A stretch of 64,000 nt of DNA. It comes from Hermodice carunculata. Lineage: Eukaryota; Annelida; Polychaeta; Eunicida; Amphinomidae. Both the position numbers and the translations under genes were made by a program. Numbering within the stretch: the first letter of the stretch is position 1; every line of letters begins with the position of its first letter. Below are positions 12,511 through 26,928 of this stretch, piece by piece. Below the pieces are notes generated by a model, which was given only the letters and a program-made list of their open reading frames with translations, was not told where the DNA came from and did no database searches. The stretch covers positions 6,656,413 through 6,720,412 of the forward strand of contig OZ026625.1 in the NCBI GenBank assembly GCA_964020975.1, in the 5' to 3' direction.

Positions 12511-13621
12511 AACAATGAAATTCGCCAAAAAATGTCTAAATATTTCAATGCGCTTACCGGACATGGATCTCACAGATCTATCTATTCTTAAAATTTTGTG
12601 ATTTTTCTGGTTGTATGCAATATTATCATGTCCATTTAGCGCAACACGAGCGAGCCATTTTCTCGAAGGAAACAAAAAACAAAAAAAACACAATAATAAT
12701 TTTTTGCTTTTTTGAATATTTAATCATGAATGATTAATGATTGTGCGAAATGTCATTCTCCTTATACATGTGACATTGCAGTTATTTGCATTTTTCAAGA
12801 AGATGGCAGTGCAACAAAGCTCGGACGTATTTTCCTCTTCTCAGAGTTTACACTTTGGCTGCTGAATGCTAAATAGGCCTACAAAAGAGAACAAAGGAAC
12901 CTGACGAGTACAGAAACAACAATTTCAGCCGATTTCAAAGTTCTCTCTCCTTTCACACTCTGGGCTCTTTGGTTACACGATAATTTTTATGGTTCTATGC
13001 CATGCAGGTGAGCCTCTTAAGATATATAATCAATGTTGTTTATGTTTTGGAAAGTCACAATAAATCTGTAGCATAACTTACCGGTGACCAGATGGCGTTT
13101 TAATTGGGGACGTACTGCATAGGAGATCATAAACAGCCTGTCTCAAATTCTCAGAAAATAAAATAATAAAACCAAACGATTTATCAACCCCAATCACCAG
13201 ACTTGAGCTGCGATGTGGTTCACCTGACGCTGTAGTTTGTGGTCTGTAGTTTGGCTTTCAAGGTAATAGAGGTGCAACTACAGAATAAAAGTATTTACGC
13301 AAAATAAATACAGTCTGGTTCACTTAACATAACTCACTTTGATGTAACAAGTTGTCGTTTGTGTGAGTGGGAATTGAAATTACTAGGCCTACCGAAACGT
13401 GGTCCATCTGACGCACTAGTCAGTAGTTTGGCCATTTTCAAGGTAATACAGGTGCAAGTAAAGAATAAAAGTATGTACGGAAAACTACATAACAGACTAC
13501 TTTATCACAGTCCAGTCAAGTTAATATCAGTATCTTCCATGTAATAGGTTGTCATTTGCGTGTGTGTGTGTGTATTTAATTCCCTGCTTCTTGGTCCCAA
13601 TGAACGTCCCCTGCTTGCATT
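12511..13621. other. Non-coding stretch
   Basis: No gene. Two direct, loosely similar segments occur at about 13190-13330 and 13360-13550 (both contain ...ACCTGACGC/TCTGACGC...CAGTAGTTTGGC, then AAGGTAATA...AGGTGCAA, then AATAAAAGTAT). This suggests an old local duplication. Confidence 0.5.
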
Positions 13622-13748
13622 TAGATATGCGGGGGGTATTTTTTTTTTATTTATTCATTTATTTTATTACATATTTATTTCATTTTATTTATTGTATTTT
13701 ATTTTTTTGGCTTTTGTTTTTTGTTTCTGTTTTTGTTTTTGTTTTCTA
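13622..13748. repeat. T-rich low-complexity tract
   Basis: About 125 bp made of TTTAT, TTTTG and poly(T) units. The hydrophobic open frames across it are composition artefacts. Confidence 0.9.
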
Positions 13749-13881
13749 TACATCCACAGGCAAACATTGAAGGCCATTGTGCAAGTAGAAAAAATCAGTT
13801 GCTTTTACGTAAACACGACGGTACGTGGGTACTTTTTCTGCGAACAGATGTGACAGGATCCACGTCTACCTGATTTACATG

Positions 13882-14131
13882 TCAACTCTTTCAGTGATAA
13901 ATTTTGGACTGATTCAATAGTTTTCATCGGCGTGCTTTGGGTGCTCTGTGCCCAAAGCGCGCCGAGAAAAGCTGTTAACCTGACGTATTGTATTCTATGT
14001 AACTACGCGCATGGTGCTACTTGAATGACAGGTCTTTTTACAAGGACATAAATGTGGCACCCTTATTATAATTCAGAGCAGTTCCTGTTATATAGTTCGA
14101 CTGAAGTCGCAGTTGGCACTGAAAGAGTTAA
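13882..14131. mobile_element. piggyBac-like MITE, 242 bp plus TTAA-type target duplication
   Basis: Terminal inverted repeats CTCTTTCAGTG (from 13886) and CACTGAAAGAG (to 14127) are followed on the right by TTAA (14128-14131) and preceded on the left by TCAA (13882-13885, one change from TTAA). TTAA duplication and a C-rich start followed by a TTTCAGTG-like block fit the piggyBac superfamily. There is no transposase frame. Inside is a strong GC-rich hairpin: CGGCGTGCTTTGGG (13928-13941) pairs with CCCAAAGCGCGCCG (13951-13964). Confidence 0.75.
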
Positions 14132-14434
14132 CTGGACCGCCAATGTAAGTTAGAATGGGGGGGGGGGGGGAGGCACACTGTGAATTGTCAAACTTCACGT
14201 CAGATAAGCGTTACAGAATAAACATGTGTAACTGTATGTGGTGTTGTGATGGGTGTCTATGTCAGGGTCTGCATGATCCAGTAAGCAAACTATCAACCCA
14301 CCCCCACCCCCATGAAATCTGGTTGCTCATCGATCTGATCTGCATCACGTAGGCCTATAGGCCTAACAGGCATGCGGGAGTCCCATACTGCTCCAGATCC
14401 GCGTCTTCTTGTACGTAGATATTGCTAGCACTTA

Positions 14435-14862
14435 AAGCACGCCGATGAAAACTGACCGCCAAAGTCACTGTCCACCGAAAATACTGGTTAACGTCGATTT
14501 TTATACTTTGATCTACATAATTTGGGGGTCGATGCCCGTGGACCCCCACGGGCAAAGGCCTAATGTCCGTGAATATTGTGGCCATGTTGCCATGTGTTCC
14601 ACCGCTTAAGTACATGTTACTACCGCTACGTCTGGGCCGCCGCTGGTTCCCGTCGATCATTAGGCCTATATAAACCACAGGGGCAACCAGCAGAATGGTT
14701 GTCATATTCTGGTCGATGAACCCATTCAAACTAACTGCCAAAGTCACTGTCCACCAAAATACTGATCAGGTTAATCAGTATTTTCGGTGGACAGCGACTT
14801 TGGCGGTCAGTATGAATGGGTTCGTATCGATGATGACAACCATTCTGCTAGTTGCCCCTGTG
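14435..14862. repeat. Near-perfect long hairpin (arms 14676-14766 and 14774-14862) with extra partial copy
   Basis: Arms of about 90 bp separated by 7 bp are inverted copies, running from CACAGGGGCAACCAGCAGAA inward to AATACTGAT, and back from ATCAGTATT outward to GTTGCCCCTGTG. A third, partial copy (CCGCCAAAGTCACTGTCCAC...) lies at about 14458-14495 in the same orientation as the left arm. A perfect 8-bp GCCCGTGG/CCACGGGC hairpin sits at 14534-14553. This is probably a fold-back element or an inverted tandem insertion. No open frame. Confidence 0.88.
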
Positions 14863-15585
14863 ATTTAAGCGATCAACTTTGCTCTACCAGCCCTGGTCTA
14901 TCAGTTAATCGAGATGGTTAGGCCTATCGAGACGTTACACGTTAGTTGAACACAGATAATTACTCAAAAAATCCACCGGGATGTAGGGCTGGTTATCATT
15001 AGGGTAGGCCTAGGTATATCATTTTACTATAACTTTTTGTCGTTATTGTCATTGCTGTTGTTTACCGAGTTCGTTTGTCAAAGAATCTACAAGTGCAGCC
15101 TCAATCTATGAACGACTTTTCGACTGCACCCCTAAATACGCGGCACAGTGAATCACAATTTACACAAATAAATCCAGCAAATCTACATAGCCTACATTGA
15201 GGACGATGAAAAAATCAGGCACGGAGGTTATGCACCACATAAATAAGTTAAAGACTCCCCAATATGCTGACTATAGCGATGTGACAGGCTAATTTTTCAA
15301 AGAGAACATTCGATTTCTCTAGAAGGATCACCCTTTCCTTGACCTTGACACAGTCAAATGTGTATGACAAGCCGTTTTGATATTGAGTCCTATTTGGCGA
15401 TATCCCTCTTGGAATCATTTGGTGATATCGTCAAATCTTTCAGCGATATTGGTGAGGTTATTATTATCGGTATTAAAGCTACATGCGTAGGCCTGAAACC
15501 TAAGATTTGAAATAAATGGGGTTTTTTTCATAGAAAATTAAGCCAGCTGCCTTTGATTTTAATAGTGATGCTTTTCATGTCCTGC

Positions 15586-15657
<72 letters not shown>
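15586..15657. repeat. (AAT)n microsatellite
   Basis: 24 uninterrupted AAT/ATA triplets. The poly-asparagine frame over it is an artefact. Confidence 0.97.
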
Positions 15658-16390
15658 CATGTATACTATATATGGATTTGTGATTTTCTATTTTCCCTCA
15701 ACTTAAGCTCCATTAATGGTGCAGAAACACCCGAGGCTAATTGGTGTCGAGGCTAATTGGTGTTAAAGAAAAAAAAACAGAAAATTGAGAAAATCAGCCC
15801 GGTAAGATAGGCATAGGCCTAGGCCTATAACTCTCAGGATGCTCATGTTTTGCGTCAAGAAAAAAAATGTTGATCTACGCCGAATTCTCCCGCTAAAACT
15901 ACTGAATATAAAGTTTACATGATATTTCTAAATGAAAAGTTGTGTGTGTTTTTTTTTTTTTTTTATAATGAAGTCGAAAGTGGAACTAGTAGAGTAATTG
16001 ATAGTCTGCACGCCATACGCCATCAGACTATACGGTGGTTATCAAGGTTTTGCAGATACAACAAACAAAAGGAAGCGAACAGATGAAGCCTCAGAGGGGC
16101 GCCTACCGCAAGGAGGCGCATAGATCTGAATGACTCCCAGAACACAAATACTCTACGTTTTTCTCTTACTTTGACATCCATTTGTTATATTTTATATTCT
16201 ACGCTTGGGTTGCCGGCACTTTCAATAACTTATTTTGTCCTTACGATAGGCAAAGGCAGCTTTCAACATATATATGCAATTCTATTATATCCAGGAAACG
16301 TTCAAATATGAGTGTTTACCTACTTATTATTGCCCCTCTCTGATCTTATTAGCAGGCGATATCCATCAAAATCCTTGACCCAATAATGAT
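15658..16390. other. Non-coding stretch
   Basis: No gene seen. A poly(T) run lies at about 15950-15964. It contains two overlapping TAGGCCTA octamers (15814-15827). Confidence 0.5.
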
Positions 16391-16890
16391 TACCATGATA
16401 TTAGTCTATGTTATATTAACATTCAAAGCTTGTCACAAGACAAGTTAAGGTGCATTCGCGCAGATATTGCCCAGAATTTTGATACTATAGCTCTTTTGAA
16501 ACCTTTCTGTCTGATAATATCCCAGACGATGATCTTGCCCTACCCGATTTCCATACTATCATGCCAAGAGAACGAACAAACGGGATGGGAGGGGGTGTAG
16601 GTGTGTATGTCTCACATCAACTCTTAGTTACTAGACGCCATGACCTTGAAAGCGCTGACCTTGAATCATTATGTGCTGAAATTAAGTTACATAACAATAT
16701 ATTCTTATTTGGAGTTATTTACAGGCCCCCTGATTCCCCGGTGTAATTCTGGGACAATGTACAGTCCAATCTTGACCATGCAAAAACTGTCGGTTTCCAT
16801 AACATCGTTATAACAGGTGATCTTAATGCTAATTTTACAACAGCACCCGGCAGAAAACTTGATTATTTTAGTTCATTATATGCGATGTGC
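16390..16890 (+). mobile_element. LINE fragment: APE-type endonuclease domain
   Basis: Plus strand. A frame reads DDLALPDFHTIMPRERTNGM, then GGGVGVYVSHQLLV, IFLFGVIYRPPDSPV and, after one stop at 16743, NIVITGDLNANF (about 16802-16840). These are the GGG, YRPP and GDxN blocks of LINE apurinic-like endonucleases (CR1/jockey/L2 group). A single-base frame slip lies near 16490. The element stops being recognisable after the GDLNANF block. Confidence 0.82.
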
Positions 16891-18339
16891 GCGTTTACCT
16901 GAACATTTTATTAAATACTCGTATTGAGACCAAATTATCATCAGACCAGGAAGACAAACATACAAGGAAGGAATTACAGTGTTAAGTTTCGTAATTACTA
17001 GACTTATTTTTATTATATCGCCGATTTATGTTTTGCGTATGCTCTGTTAAGTTCTGTTCCAGAAAGTAGATCTTGCCCCTATCGTGGCGCTATGCTTTTT
17101 CCCCGGCCCAAGTTAACCGTCCAGACAAGTTGTAATAAAATGCTGTGTTTGAATTGACTTTACTGCAAAATGACGGCACACGTTGGCCAGCTTTTCTGTT
17201 AACTTTGTCTTACAACTTGGTTACGGTTGATTTGAACCACCGTTTGTTGTTTTTTTTTTTTTTTTATGGATGGTTGTTTGTGGGGTGATTTTGCTGGTCG
17301 GTCGCGTGTTGCAGCTGGTCCAAGGTGAGGATGTCAGTGAGTGGGCGTGAACTGTGCCTGTCCTATCTGTCACATTTTAAATTTGCCCAACTTTGAATAG
17401 TGACCTTGTGGTCAAATATTTCATTTGCAGTGCCAATATTACATTAGTTCGATTAAGAAATATGTTTTTATTAATATGTAACTCACGGTTTCTTGTCATT
17501 GCATGCATTTATGCGTAAAGCGTGATTTTTTACGTGAATGGTCAAACGCGCTTCTCGGTGAAATCCGCCATTTTGCATAAAAAAAATACCCTAGACTAAG
17601 TATCGCTCATGTGATCGTTTCTTGCGTTTTTTTTTCCCGCGATCAGCCTCCCACGTGGTGGATCTTTTGAGGTATGACGGGGTTATGCAATCATGGAAAA
17701 AAAAGTAATTTGGGGTGATTCTTTAGCGATTTTTACGGCGTCATCTTTAAAACAAGACTCCAGAGAAGTTTAAGAATAGAAAAATTTGGAAAAACAGACC
17801 AGAATACTTGATGAATTTCGGAACCAAATTGGATGAGTGCCGACACGATTTAAATAAGCGCAAATGAGCGCAATTCATTTAAAATTACAAAAGTTGAGCG
17901 ATAACACAGCATTTGCCCATTGGAAATACTGCATACATTTACTGCCTTACAGGCCTCCCTATTCATTTGGAATTAGAATCATACTCACTGGTGGCGTTAA
18001 TTTTTATTGTCCGTTAATTGGGAGTGTTGATAAATTGATATTGAGGGGAGAAAAAGAAAGGAAAGTTACAAAGATAATTACGGTAATTAATTAACTATTG
18101 AACACCTCCATGTTATTTATCACTTCAAGTGATAAGTTCTCGGGCCACTAAAACGTTAGTGGGCTTGGCATTTTATCCACATATATGCCACAATTATACT
18201 GTCATCAAGAGAATGACCTTAATATAATTGTAGACAATGTGCAACCAGCATATTTGGGGGGTTGGGGTACGGGCGGGGTTAGGGGATGGGAGGGGGGGGG
18301 TTCGGGCGGAGGTGGTCATTTCCATAAAAATCTTTATTG
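16891..18339. other. Non-coding stretch between two LINE parts
   Basis: No gene. A poly(T) run lies at about 17250-17266. The open frame at 17864-18094 has no recognisable domain. The stretch may be unrelated DNA inserted between two halves of one LINE, or flanking sequence of two independent copies. Confidence 0.45.
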
Positions 18340-19865
18340 CACATGTTACATATTGACTTGTTAATGCTGTAAATTCTAATGTTAAACTTTCTTCGGACGA
18401 CACATCCCTTTTCCTTGCTTTTGATAACGCAGCCCCTGCAGCTACTGTTCTTAATCAAGATCTTGCCTCTTTGGAAGATTGGTCCAAAGAGTGGCTAATT
18501 TTATCTTCAATGCCTGAAAAACCGACACTATGCTTGTCTCTCTTAAAAGGCATACTCCTGACCATCCACCGCTTGTTTTTCAAGGTCATCAGCTAGAAAA
18601 TGTACCCGAACACAAACATCTATAGGTGTTACCCTGAAATCCGATTTAAAATGTAGAGTCCACATTATAACAAATTGCCGCCAAAGCTTCCAAACAGATA
18701 AAAATAATGAAGTCTCTTCAGTTTCGCCTTGATCGCGTCACATTAGAAGTTATTTAGGCCTACTTCTCAATTATCCGTCCCATTTTAGAATATGGCAGTA
18801 TGGTCTAGGACGGCTGTGCTCAGGCTGACGAAAAGATCCTAGAAGATTTACAATTGGCTGCGTGCCGCGTAGTTACAGGAGCTATGCGAACTACTCCCAG
18901 TGTCAAGTTATGTGAAGAAACGGGTTGGGAAACTCTCTCCAAACGGAGAGAGAGAGATCTCGAAACTTTCTGTCATGTATAAGATAGTCCACAAGTTAAC
19001 TCCTAGCTAATTGTATACCGCTCTCCCCAATGTTCCAGCCCCCGATGAAAATTACCGCTAGGATACCAGGAGCCAATCTGACACAAATGGACGTTCCGAC
19101 TTACCTCTAATTCCAACCAGATTGATATTGTTTGAAAAATCTTGTTTCCCTTCTACTGTCAAATCGTGGAATCTTCCACTTGAAGTGCGAAATTTACCGA
19201 TTTTGTGCCAGTTCAAAAGGAGAATTTCTAATCCATCAAAATGCTCATTGAAATATCCCGAACTTATCAACGTAGGCAAGAGATATCTATCTGTTTTACA
19301 TTCCACACTACGCATGAGCCACAGCCAATTGAATGTGCATCTGTTCCAAATAAGTGTTAACGAGTCACCAGCATGTTCGTGTGGTGCTGCTGCCGTAAGT
19401 GTATGGCATTACTTCCTTGCTTGCCCTCGATATGTTATTATACGCAACAATCTTCATACGTCTGTTACTTCAGTTCATGCATCCTTCTGTTCAAATACAA
19501 TAATTTTATTTTGTTCGGTGAATGTCATCGCTGTCTCGAAGATAATATTTTTATATTTCTCTCTGTGCAAGAGTTTATACAAAAAAGTAACAGTTTTAAA
19601 GCTAAATCACTGACATGATACATAACTATGTTGGTTGCTTCTACAAGCCCCTCTGTCTGTGTTCCATTCTGGTGGAGTCCATCTTGTCCTTGTTTTGCCC
19701 CTGCGTCGCCAAACCTGGAGTGATTTTTGCACTCGACGCGTGGTGGTGCAGCTGGTGTGCCTTACGTCTGTCCTGTGGTTGTGTTTTCTCCTGCAAGAGG
19801 GATTCACATAGGGTTCTGCCCTTCTTGCCAATTGTTTTCTTTTGTGAATAAAATATATTTAAACC
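18340..19865 (+). mobile_element. LINE 3' half: end of RT, C-terminal domain, 3' UTR
   Basis: Plus strand. An RT catalytic remnant (LSSDDTSLFLAFDNA, about 18385-18430) is followed in changing frames by RT/thumb text (SIIRPILEYGSMVW; ILEDLQLAACRVVTGAMRTT; ETGWETLSKRRERDLETF). A long C-terminal frame at 19122-19613 follows, with LILFEKSCFPSTVKSWNLPL and the zinc-like tail ACSCGAAAVSVWHYFLACP. The 3' UTR ends near 19865 after GTGAATAAAATATATTTAAA. Several stops and frame changes make it dead. The same 3' end occurs inverted at 23577. Confidence 0.85.
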
Positions 19866-20344
19866 AAATAAGGGAACTTATTGGTCACGTGAAAGTGGGA
19901 CAATGTTAACAGCGAAAGCATGGTATCGGCCAGCTGGTGAGAAGAAGTTGCAACACAAGTCTGCAAGTCAAATTTCATGAAGAACAACCGGTAATAGGCT
20001 CCGAAACATGTTCTGAGTAGTAACCCGCTGAAGACCCTTTAATTTATTTGGGCTAATACAGCCTATGTCAAAATTTTATAGAGGAAGGTGTGCTATATGC
20101 ATGGACAATGGTACTTCCATATGTATATATAGGTTAGACAGGGACAGGTTACCTTATGGAGAGTAAAGAGTACGGACCGCGTAACAAGGTAATGACTACT
20201 AGGAAGTGGTCCTGGACAAAAAGCCACAAATAAATTTCTTGCACAATAGTGTCAGACTGTTTAAAAACGCATTCATGAAGTTGACTGATCTTCAGAGATG
20301 TGAAACCAGCACTGCCCTTCAACGATACGAAAGTTCACTAATGG

Positions 20345-20560
20345 TCAAATATGGGCTTACTCCAAAATACGATGCGTGGTATGGCTTGGTGCGGCATGGT
20401 GCAGCATGGTGTGTCGCAGGGCACCAAGCTAATGACCTGGACTGGGAACCTCATACCGAAACTTCCTGTTGGGCAACCAAGACTTCTGGGGTTTCTTCTG
20501 TGTTCTGTTCGGGGGTATAACAGTGGTCACATGTGGCGTTATGTATATCCGAATATGGCT
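20345..20560 (+). repeat. Inverted repeat copy A (pairs with 22195-22450)
   Basis: This segment runs from GGGCTTACTCCAAAATACG through the GC-rich GGTGCGGCATGG block, CTTCCTGTTGGGCAACCAAG and TTCTGTGTTCTGTTCG to GGCGTTATGTAT. It is matched in reverse complement by the segment at 22195-22450. It may be one terminal repeat of a 2.1-kb element, or one of two independent insertions. It carries no convincing coding frame. Confidence 0.75.
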
Positions 20561-22194
20561 GGGTTTTTTTAGAACGATTACATAATATAACAAACATTCG
20601 GCCAGCTCATTTATTATCCACAACGTTTATACATCTCTAATCAATGTAGGCCTACTTAGGATAAATACAATATGTATTATATAGATACAAGGTTTCTGTC
20701 ACCCACTGTTTTACCCCTTTTATATATTACATATATTTATAAGCATAACCATGAGCACTCTTGTACACAGACTGTGACCGGTAGTCCATATACATGCACC
20801 TAAATGTATCGTGCTCAATAGGAGGTTCTGTATTTGCTATATATATTTAAACATATTAACATCCACAGTAGTGTCTGCTATGCAAGACACGCTGAGAGTG
20901 GCCAATATAACAGGTGGTTTTGTATGGCGTATTTTCGACTAAGCCGAAATTAATTATCATGAAGCAACACGAATACTGTATGAGGCCGACAGCAGGGTAT
21001 AGGCCTATGTCGCCTATAGGCTCAGGGGCCACCTGCAGTCAGCAAATGTGCACATTTCTTTTTTACCTCTGACATAAACCAATTCACGTACAGATCATTC
21101 TAAAATAAGCTAAGCAAACTATTTGAACAGTTGTATTGCCATATGACATGTAAAGAGTCAGAGAATTATGTTGCTAGTTTGTGGTTATTTTATATCAGGC
21201 CACATAAAAACATTACGGTTTTTCATGGCATATTCTTTTGTGCCGCACCAATTTTTTGGAGAATTTTTTAATTTGTAAATATATGCAAAAAAAATCGATG
21301 ACAAAGCTTCAATTAATGCCTTGAGCGGTCAGTGCTTCCAGCGCCGATCAAGAGAAGTATATTACAGTATTCTTGTGACATTCTGAATGAATAAATTTCC
21401 TGTATGGGCAGTGGTTGATGTTATTTAATGAATTATGTTTTTCAGTAGTTTTTATTTCACATTTATAGTCCTATGACATGATAAAATCGTCACTACCTAT
21501 TTGTTCTGGGGACACAAGCAAAATATCCACGTGAACAGACAGGTAGCAACTAATAGTATTTCCTTTTCTTTGGTGATAATATGCATATGCTTACATGCAT
21601 AAAACTAAAGACTTACGTAGGCCTACTACATATACAAGCTCCTTCAGTGCTGTTTCCACACTTCCCAACATTTCAGGGTCCAAACTCAGGAGGCTTAGGC
21701 TAAGCAAGGGAGTGCAAGGACTGAGCGGGGGCAGGGGCAGAGGGGGGCTTTGAAGAGGGCGAACCTCCCTCCCAAGCTCGAGTGTTTTTCAAAAATTATA
21801 CTTCATATGGTGTATTCTGATTACAATTTACATGATTTAAGTAACTCATAATTTGCCTGTATATTGTTAATAGCATGACTGAATATTAATGAAACACAAC
21901 AGGCAAGCACAAGCACAAGAATAATCGTGGCAGTTTGCACATAGGTATGTCTAATAATGTGTGACCATTCTGGGAACTTTTTTTTTCCTTTTTGAAAGTG
22001 GCTTGAAAGCTCATAATTTCAGTAGGTGGTTATCATGTTCCAAAACTGGTAACCTAGGCCTACTGCACCAATTGGTAGAAATGGCAATTATGCTAGTCAC
22101 ATTTCTTGCATCGATCTAGCCCTAACTCATCATAGTGATTCAAGATTCAAACTTGTTCCTGACCGCTCTCAAGAGTGCTAGCATTTACTGGATT
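20561..22194. other. Non-coding DNA between the two inverted copies
   Basis: AT-rich, with no gene and no transposase frame. It holds several TAGGCCTA octamers (20647, 21000, 21618, 22055). Confidence 0.5.
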
Positions 22195-22450
22195 CAGTAT
22201 CCCACCTTAAGGTATGTACATAACGCTACATGTAACCGTTCTTATACTTTCGAACAGAACACAAAAGAAACGCTAATAGAATGCGTATTCTTGGCTGGGC
22301 AACAGGAACTTCGGGTCCGAGCTTCCCTGTTCAGGTCAATTATGGGCCTGCTGCCCCGCGCCACACCTTGCCGCGCCATGCCGCGCTGCGTATTTTGTTT
22401 TTGGAGTAAGCCTCAAGTATGGCACAGAAACCCGGTTTGCGAACCGATAA
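22195..22450 (-). repeat. Inverted repeat copy B (pairs with 20345-20560)
   Basis: The reverse complement reads GGCTTACTCCAAAAACAAAA, then a GC-rich GCGCGGCATGGCGCGG block, CTTCCTGTTGCCCAGCCAAG, TTTTGTGTTCTGTTCGAAAG and GTAGCGTTATGTACA. It is collinear with copy A apart from small indels. Confidence 0.75.
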
Positions 22451-23576
22451 ATTTTAGCAATTAACCGTCTAACTCTTGTGATTTCGACTTGAGGAAAATT
22501 GGAGCTTTTTTGCTGCAGCTTATGGTGAAGGGTCATTGGTGGAATTCGTGATGAAGTGAAAATGGCAGTCTGTTGGGCACCTTTGCAGGGAGAGCGACTG
22601 ATAAATAGTGCTTAGGCCTATGGGTTACGGGGAAGAGGCAAAGTTTTAAGATAAATTTGCGTTTTATAACTTCCAAAGAAACATGTAGATTCGAAAACCA
22701 CTCATTGGTATAAGAGGTTGGCCAATATTTGTCAGGCCCAGGCACTTGTGGCATTCATAAATAGGCCTAAGGTTGAAATCAGTCGCGAAAAACTTCAACT
22801 CCGGTGAACACATCATTGAACAGAGTTAAATGACAGAGCTGGAATTTGAATTTCTTGCAAACAGAGTTTTATATATGTACATATCTGTGTGTGTGTGTGT
22901 GTATAACAACCTCAAAGCTTAGGCCCTATGTCTGAAATATGTCCCGTCGCCACTGTTTTGGCTTTAAACTCCGTTCAAATTGTTAGGCCTATCCATCACA
23001 CAATTCTTAGGGTCAGTTCTCTCCCCTACCAAGATATAAAGTGGTTAGAAATGGAAAACCTTAAAAATTACAGCCTACTCATTGAAAGCTTCCCTCTGTG
23101 ACAGAAAGAATCTGAAAAAAGTACCAAGCAAAACAAAAACAAAGGTAAAAAAGAAAGAAACAAGCAAAAAGCGGAATGCCCTTGTAACCATTTTAACTCG
23201 GCTAATCCGACATAAAAATGTGTTTTTCCAGCATTTGACAAGAACTACTTCTAATATGTCAACAGCAAACATCTATGTGCTTTTGTTTAAAAAATGTTGG
23301 CCGTATTCTTTTCAAAGGTATCATCAGTGCGGTGTAGTGTGGCTTTGTCTTAAATCTATTCAGCATTGATTGCTTAACAAAATTTGATTAATTTCATCTT
23401 ACAATTTTAAAAAAAAAATGTAAAATCGCTTGGCCTTTTATTACAACACAGTATTACTGTCTAAAATCCAGACCAATTTCAGTCATTTTGGTTTATATTT
23501 ACCAACAACGTGCTTGCCCCAGGTATAAATCCAAACTTGTTCATTGATTTCGTTAGAGACAGACTTTTGGAAATAA
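22451..23576. other. Non-coding stretch
   Basis: No gene. A (GT)n tract lies at about 22886-22903, and three TAGGCCTA octamers at 22613, 22762 and 22984. Confidence 0.5.
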
Positions 23577-24530
23577 TGTTGGTTTAAACATATTTTATTC
23601 AAACAACAACTGAGAAACAGGGCGAACCCTATATTAATCCCTCTTGTACATATACAAGCATAGAAATCAAAAGACATTACACACCAGGTAATCAGAAAGA
23701 CCAAGTAGTAGTTAACATCACATTAAGATACATGTGGATGGCAAAATGCCGAAACGAAATATTAAGGATGTAACCAAGACAGTACGCCACGTGGGGACAG
23801 TAGATGGGGTACTGACGTATCAAGTGATATGAAGATATTTAATTGTTATATACAAGGTTGAAGCAGAATTACATAAGGATGAAACCGTCAGAAGTCATAT
23901 ATTGTATAATTGTAGATCATTAAGTTACTGTCCCGAGCCTTCCTGTGGCTTTTATATACTGATGTACAGCTAATACAAGGTTGAAGCAGAATTACATAAG
24001 GATGAAACCGTCAGAAGTCATATAATTGTAGATTATTAAGTTACTGTCCCGAGCCTTCCTGTGGCTTTTATATACTGATGTACAGCTAAAAAATATAATT
24101 TTGTTTTCTTTGCCATTGCACTATTTGGAGCAATATAGAAGTGTTCGCACGGTAAAAGATGCAATAGGTAGGACCTTCCTTTGTGAAATATCCCTCGGTA
24201 CACCATACCTGTTACATCCACAAAAATAGTGAAAACCGTCTTCATTTGCGTTGCCACAAGAACACTCGGGGGAGTCAACGAGTCCTCTCTTAAAAAGATC
24301 ACTTTTCCAATTACTATATTTCATACGAAGGCGTGCGTGTGCAATGCTAATCTTCTATCTCCAATATAAAAGAGTTTGCTAACTTTATTTGCTGTAGAAT
24401 TCCGTTTAAGCTTCGATTTAGGAAATAATGTAAAATGGCAGTACGGATCTTTCAAATGAACAGAATGTTGAATTTTTCTCTGCAGTACATACCTTTATCA
24501 TAGGGTCGAGGCGTTTCATTTATTGATATT
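23577..24530 (-). mobile_element. LINE 3' fragment, same family as 18340-19865
   Basis: Minus strand. The C-terminal zinc-like tail SPECSCGNANEDGFHYFCGC lies at about 24222-24281, preceded by MKYSNWKSDLFKRGLVD. The 3' end at 23577-23640 (reverse complement AGGGTTCGCCCTG...TTTGAATAAAATATGTTTAA) matches the 3' end of the plus-strand LINE at about 19800-19865. A local tandem duplication (23851-24087) has lengthened its 3' UTR. Confidence 0.75.
23851..24087. repeat. Tandem duplication, unit about 123 bp
   Basis: Two adjacent copies begin TACAAGGTTGAAGCAGAATT at 23851 and 23974 and end ...CTGATGTACAGCTA. The second copy lacks about 8-9 bp near its middle and has single substitutions. It lies within the 3' UTR of the minus-strand LINE fragment. 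Confidence 0.95.

Positions 24531-26928
<2,398 letters not shown>

Noticed and set aside
16390-19865. Treating the endonuclease piece and the RT/C-terminal piece as one LINE with certainty
   Set aside because: Same strand and similar style, but about 1.4 kb of unrecognised DNA lies between them and most of RT is missing; they may be two copies.
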